Part shown: positions 60,641-64,000 of the stretch, one piece after another
How the letters are laid out: the number at the start of each line of letters is the position of its first letter
Numbering within the stretch: the stretch's first letter is position 1
Assembly (NCBI GenBank): GCA_039654915.1
Contig: CM077594.1
Span: forward strand, 13,887,001 to 13,951,000
Source of the DNA: Aquilaria yunnanensis
Lineage: Eukaryota; Streptophyta; Magnoliopsida; Malvales; Thymelaeaceae
Length of the DNA stretch: 64,000 nt
Reading direction: 5' to 3'
Position numbers and translations under genes: made by a program
Notes under the pieces: model-generated
The model's database searches: none
What the model saw: the letters and a program-made list of their open reading frames with translations, nothing else
What the model was told of the DNA's origin: nothing

Positions 60641-62215
60641 AACTTGCCTCCTCCTCTCTCTTCAGGCCCATATTCGGTCCACAATTTGTTGGGCTTCTGA
60701 CGTGCTCTCGACTCTCATCTCGAGGCAACCTCCTCCTACTGCTGCTGCTAGTATTAATATGCTGGATAAAAATGACAATTGGGCCACAACTGAAAAAGGC
60801 TCAAAGCTAAACAGACCCAAAAGCCCATGAAGGAAGATAGCATGTCCGCCATCTTTTTCTTCCCATTTAGGCCCGGACAAGCATTTTGTGTTAACCATGT
60901 TGTGAGGGTAAAAAAAAACAAAAAAAAGGAATCCATCTACTTTCGAAATAAAAATTCTTGTTGAGAAAAACTATTTGAAGATAAGTTTTAGAAATTGAGG
61001 TTCAGAGACACGAGTCCCATTATCTGTAAATCATTTAAAACTCCGCTGCTGCTTCTAAACAAAATCATACTATGATTACAAGAGGAAAGAATTTATAGAC
61101 ACTATGTTGGGGAAGAATTTCCATGATCAATATTATATTTTTGAATAATTTATAAATAGTGAAGATAAAATTCTTTAAATTTAAATTAAAAAATTACAAT
61201 TGGATAAAAATTCTAACACTAATACCAATCAAGCTAAGCTAAATTATTTCGCTGGTTCATTCGGTCATGCTCTCAATATTTCAATTTGCTACTGATGTCA
61301 GAAATATATCACTGTTCCGATTTCATAAAATTTGTTGTTTCTTCTCTTATTGATAAATATTTCTTCAACGTTATCTTCCGTAAAATTACAACAGAAAATA
61401 TTTATATAGAAGAAGTTCATTTCGACAAAGCTTTACAGATGAAAAATGATACTATTTCGGCATAAAAATTAAGAAAGGAACACATGTATGCGAGAAGTGT
61501 GTAATTTTTGGGAAAAACATTGCGGTAATTAAAATTGCTATAGATAGGAATGCTGTTAAACTCGGCTCAATGAGTAATCTGAAGTGATGGCTAGGTGGCG
61601 GCCTAATCGGTTTGATTGGGTTAATCGGTTAACAATTTTTTGCACATTAATCTTCACACATAAAGCATTTTCGCATCCCGTCAAACATGTCATGTTAATG
61701 TTATCTAAAATATAACATATTTCCATGATTTTCAATACATAAATCCTATAATAATATTTTTATATTTCATGTTTTATAGATTTCTTTTGATATTAACATC
61801 TAAGTTTAGCATTATAGCTTTGGAAAAATTATCCAAAAATTGATGGAGATAGATATGTGCGAGTTAACTAAGTCAAATTATTCGATAATTATCTCCTAAT
61901 AAATTCAAACTGTACTCTAATACTTCAACAACAAATGAACCTTTTAAAATATCAAGTTTTTACTCTTTGTAAATTAAATGTGTGTGCTAACCCAACTTAC
62001 ATAAAGCTAGGGACGAATATACAATAAATTTTAAATGCTTGAGATCAATTTTAAATGAGATAAAAGTCTAGGATTGGTTTTAAACGATAACCAAATGTTT
62101 GAGACTAACAATGCCTTTTACCCTTCAACTTGGCGAAATTGCTAGACGACCACGTGGAGATGGTGGGTCCGCGACATCCTTCCAGGCGGAGCCTGGCAAC
62201 TTCAAGAAGCTAACC
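60641..62215. other. Intergenic DNA, no gene recognised
   Basis: Two overlapping minus-strand ORFs (60662-60936) have no known domain. The rest is AT-rich. Confidence 0.45.
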
Positions 62216-62223
62216 AAGAAGGC

Positions 62224-62902
62224 TAGGGATGGCAATGGATAGGATTTGGGTAGGATGGTACTAAATCCATATCCTATCCATCATGTTGGATATTCAATCC
62301 ATATCCTATCCACCATCCATCGGTTTTACAATTTTAACATCTATATCCTACCCATTTTAAGGCGGGTAGGATTTGGATAAAATCCATCAACCCGTTGCAT
62401 GCTATCTAACATAATAATAATAAAAATTTATAATAGAATACCATAATTAAAAAATATTAAAATTGATCATCTAGCAAAACAATATCAACAATAAGAGACA
62501 TATAATGAAGTGCAACAATCAGGTAACTTAAACATGCTGATATAACTAAATCCAACTACAATGTCTAGTACTCATACGATACAATCCGGTAAGTTAAACA
62601 TATTGCTACAACTTGCACCATCCTTGAATTGACAAATCAAGATGATACTCACAAAAATCTTTGACGCACTAATGCAACTCCTTAGAATGTTTAAATATGA
62701 AGGAAACAAGAACGAGTTTACAGAAAATATATGTATATATGTGAATGATTCTATATATATGTTCAAACTATATTACCCTTATATGTATATGTGTGTGTGT
62801 GTGTGAATGAATCGGCCATTTCAACCTGCAAAGTCCAGCTACAATTGTACTCATTTAATCGAATTAATTTTTCTTGTAATTACTCTGTGTGTGTGAGAGT
62901 GT

Positions 62903-62946
<44 letters not shown>

Positions 62947-63116
62947 GGGTAGGATATGGGGCAAATGGACCTAAACCCATATCCTATCCACATCCGGGTA
63001 CAAAAAAAAAAAAAACTCAAATCCACTCCAGATTCATTTAATTGTAAAAAAAATCCTATCTATCAGATAGAATTTAGTCAAATATCCGCTGAGCTGAATA
63101 TCCGTTGATATCATTA
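62224..63116. mobile_element. hAT-type MITE with perfect 8-bp target duplication
   Basis: The 893-bp element is flanked by identical 8-mers aagaaggc (62216-62223 and 63117-63124). The left end tagggatggcaatggata matches the inverted right end taatgatatcaacggata at 13 of 18 positions. The interior has repeated ggatagga/tcctatcc motifs near both ends, plus a (GT)n tract near 62790 and a (TA)n tract at 62905-62945. A short minus-strand ORF inside is not credible as a gene. Confidence 0.82.
62905..62945 (+). repeat. (TA)n microsatellite inside the hAT MITE
   Basis: About twenty uninterrupted TA dinucleotides. Confidence 0.9.
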
Positions 63117-63124
63117 AAGAAGGC

Positions 63125-63383
63125 AACCAATAACTCGAACGCCAGAATAAATTTGACGTGAGAGTATTTCCGTGACCTCATCTTTCGCTTCTCTATTTGC
63201 TAAAAGAAAAAAAATGGGTACAGAAAATAATCCCCAGGCAGAAAATAATCCCCAGGCAGATAAGAGTAACCTGTTCTCCTTCATTCCCAAGCTCCTGTTT
63301 AAGCGGGAATCGAGTGACTGAGTGAGGAATTACGTAGCAGCTCCGGCGAAGAAGAGATATCAGAAGAGGCCAGAAAGAAAACT
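63125..63383 (+). other. Promoter / 5' UTR region of the downstream gene
   Basis: DNA between the hAT MITE and the next ATG. 'cagaaaataatccccagg' is repeated in tandem at about 63220-63257. The last 100 bases are more GC-rich, as a 5' UTR would be. The MITE ends 267 bp from the ATG, so it may lie in the promoter. Confidence 0.4.
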
Positions 63384-63488
63384 ATGGACGTCGTGAAGTT
63401 CTCCGATCCTCGGCCGGCTGCTCCTCCGCCGCTGAAGCTGGAGTCCGAAGAGCCCAACAAGATTACCAATAATATTGTCCTTTGGCAG
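63384..63488 (+). CDS. First coding exon of an unidentified gene (partial)
   Basis: The ATG at 63384 opens a GC-rich, codon-like exon of 35 residues (MDVVKFSDPRPAAPPPLKLE, then SEEPNKITNNIVLWQ). It ends in phase 0 at a good donor (TGGCAG|GTATGG). The following 500 bases are AT-rich intron; the next exon is beyond the window. The Pro/Ala/Glu-rich start has no recognisable domain or targeting signal, and I do not know the family. Confidence 0.6.
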
Positions 63489-64000
63489 GTATGGTTCTCT
63501 GGTTTATTCCATTCTTTGGAGATAAATTACTCAGAGGTTTTTCTGGGTCGATAGAATTCTTTCGAGAAAATACAATACACACACACACACCAAGTATCAG
63601 GCCCACAAAATTCTTAGTTATAAGCAAGGCTACATATAAAATTTTCATGACGATTGAAATTTCGAAAAAAAAAGAAGAAGATTTGTTTGAAAGGAACCTG
63701 GTGTCCGGTGTCAGGTGTCAGTGCCTAATGTTTTGGTCTCCCAACTTTTAGATTAAAAGTTCAAAATTTTTTCTATATATAAAAAAAAAAAAGTTCAAAT
63801 CTTTCCTCCCTTACTTATATTAAAAATAATAAGTTCTAAGTATAACAAAGTAGCAAGACACCTTCTCGATTTTGAAACACTGACTAATTCATTCCTGACT
63901 ACTACAAACTCCAAAATACCTATTTATGAACGGTTTTGAATAAACAAATATATTTGCTTGTGAAAAAATAGGGATGCCCGGTGTATTTATTAAAAAGTAT
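63489..64000 (+). other. First intron of the unidentified gene (partial)
   Basis: AT-rich DNA after the 63488 donor, with a short CA tract near 63578 and no further exon recognised. Confidence 0.5.

Overview
The window is nuclear DNA from a flowering plant, most likely a eudicot. It is AT-rich, has intron-rich genes with GT-AG introns, and is packed with plant transposons (CACTA, Mutator-like, hAT, Stowaway). No sequence typical of bacteria, organelles or viruses was seen. The coordinates below were worked out by hand-splicing the sequence; reading frame is kept across every junction of the three complete genes.

Layout. 1-5900: repeat-derived DNA with two adjacent TIR elements (3686-4882 and 4895-5900). 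6230-17630 (+): a complete 23-exon gene for the mitochondrial pyruvate dehydrogenase E2 subunit (638 aa, two lipoyl domains, LTA3 type). 17.7-22.2 kb: repeats, including a second, inverted copy of the repeat near 1 kb and a Mutator-type MITE. 22223-24288 (-): a complete 4-exon DUF455 ferritin-like gene (312 aa), with a 1.24-kb Mutator-type element inserted 193 bp upstream of its ATG. 28040-28112 (-): tRNA-Arg(TCT). 28712-35190: a non-autonomous CACTA-type element carrying five broken exons of an aconitase gene and possibly a second captured exon. 35382-39293: two more Mutator-type TIR elements. 39710-47366 (-): a complete 16-exon cytosolic pyruvate kinase gene (527 aa). 47.5-63.1 kb: a gene-free stretch with Stowaway-like MITEs, hAT MITEs, another Mutator-type element with a perfect 9-bp target duplication, a foldback hairpin and a decayed hAT transposase gene. 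63384-63488 (+): first coding exon of a gene that runs off the window and that I do not recognise.

Function. Pyruvate kinase makes pyruvate in the cytosol and the E2 subunit belongs to the mitochondrial complex that turns pyruvate into acetyl-CoA. The two genes are therefore metabolically related, but they lie about 22 kb apart in opposite orientation with transposons between them, so I read this as coincidence. The aconitase fragment would be next in the same pathway but is only a captured, non-functional piece.

The most interesting structure is the CACTA element with captured host exons. Next come the series of long-TIR elements with GC-rich interiors next to genes, two of which share an internal motif.
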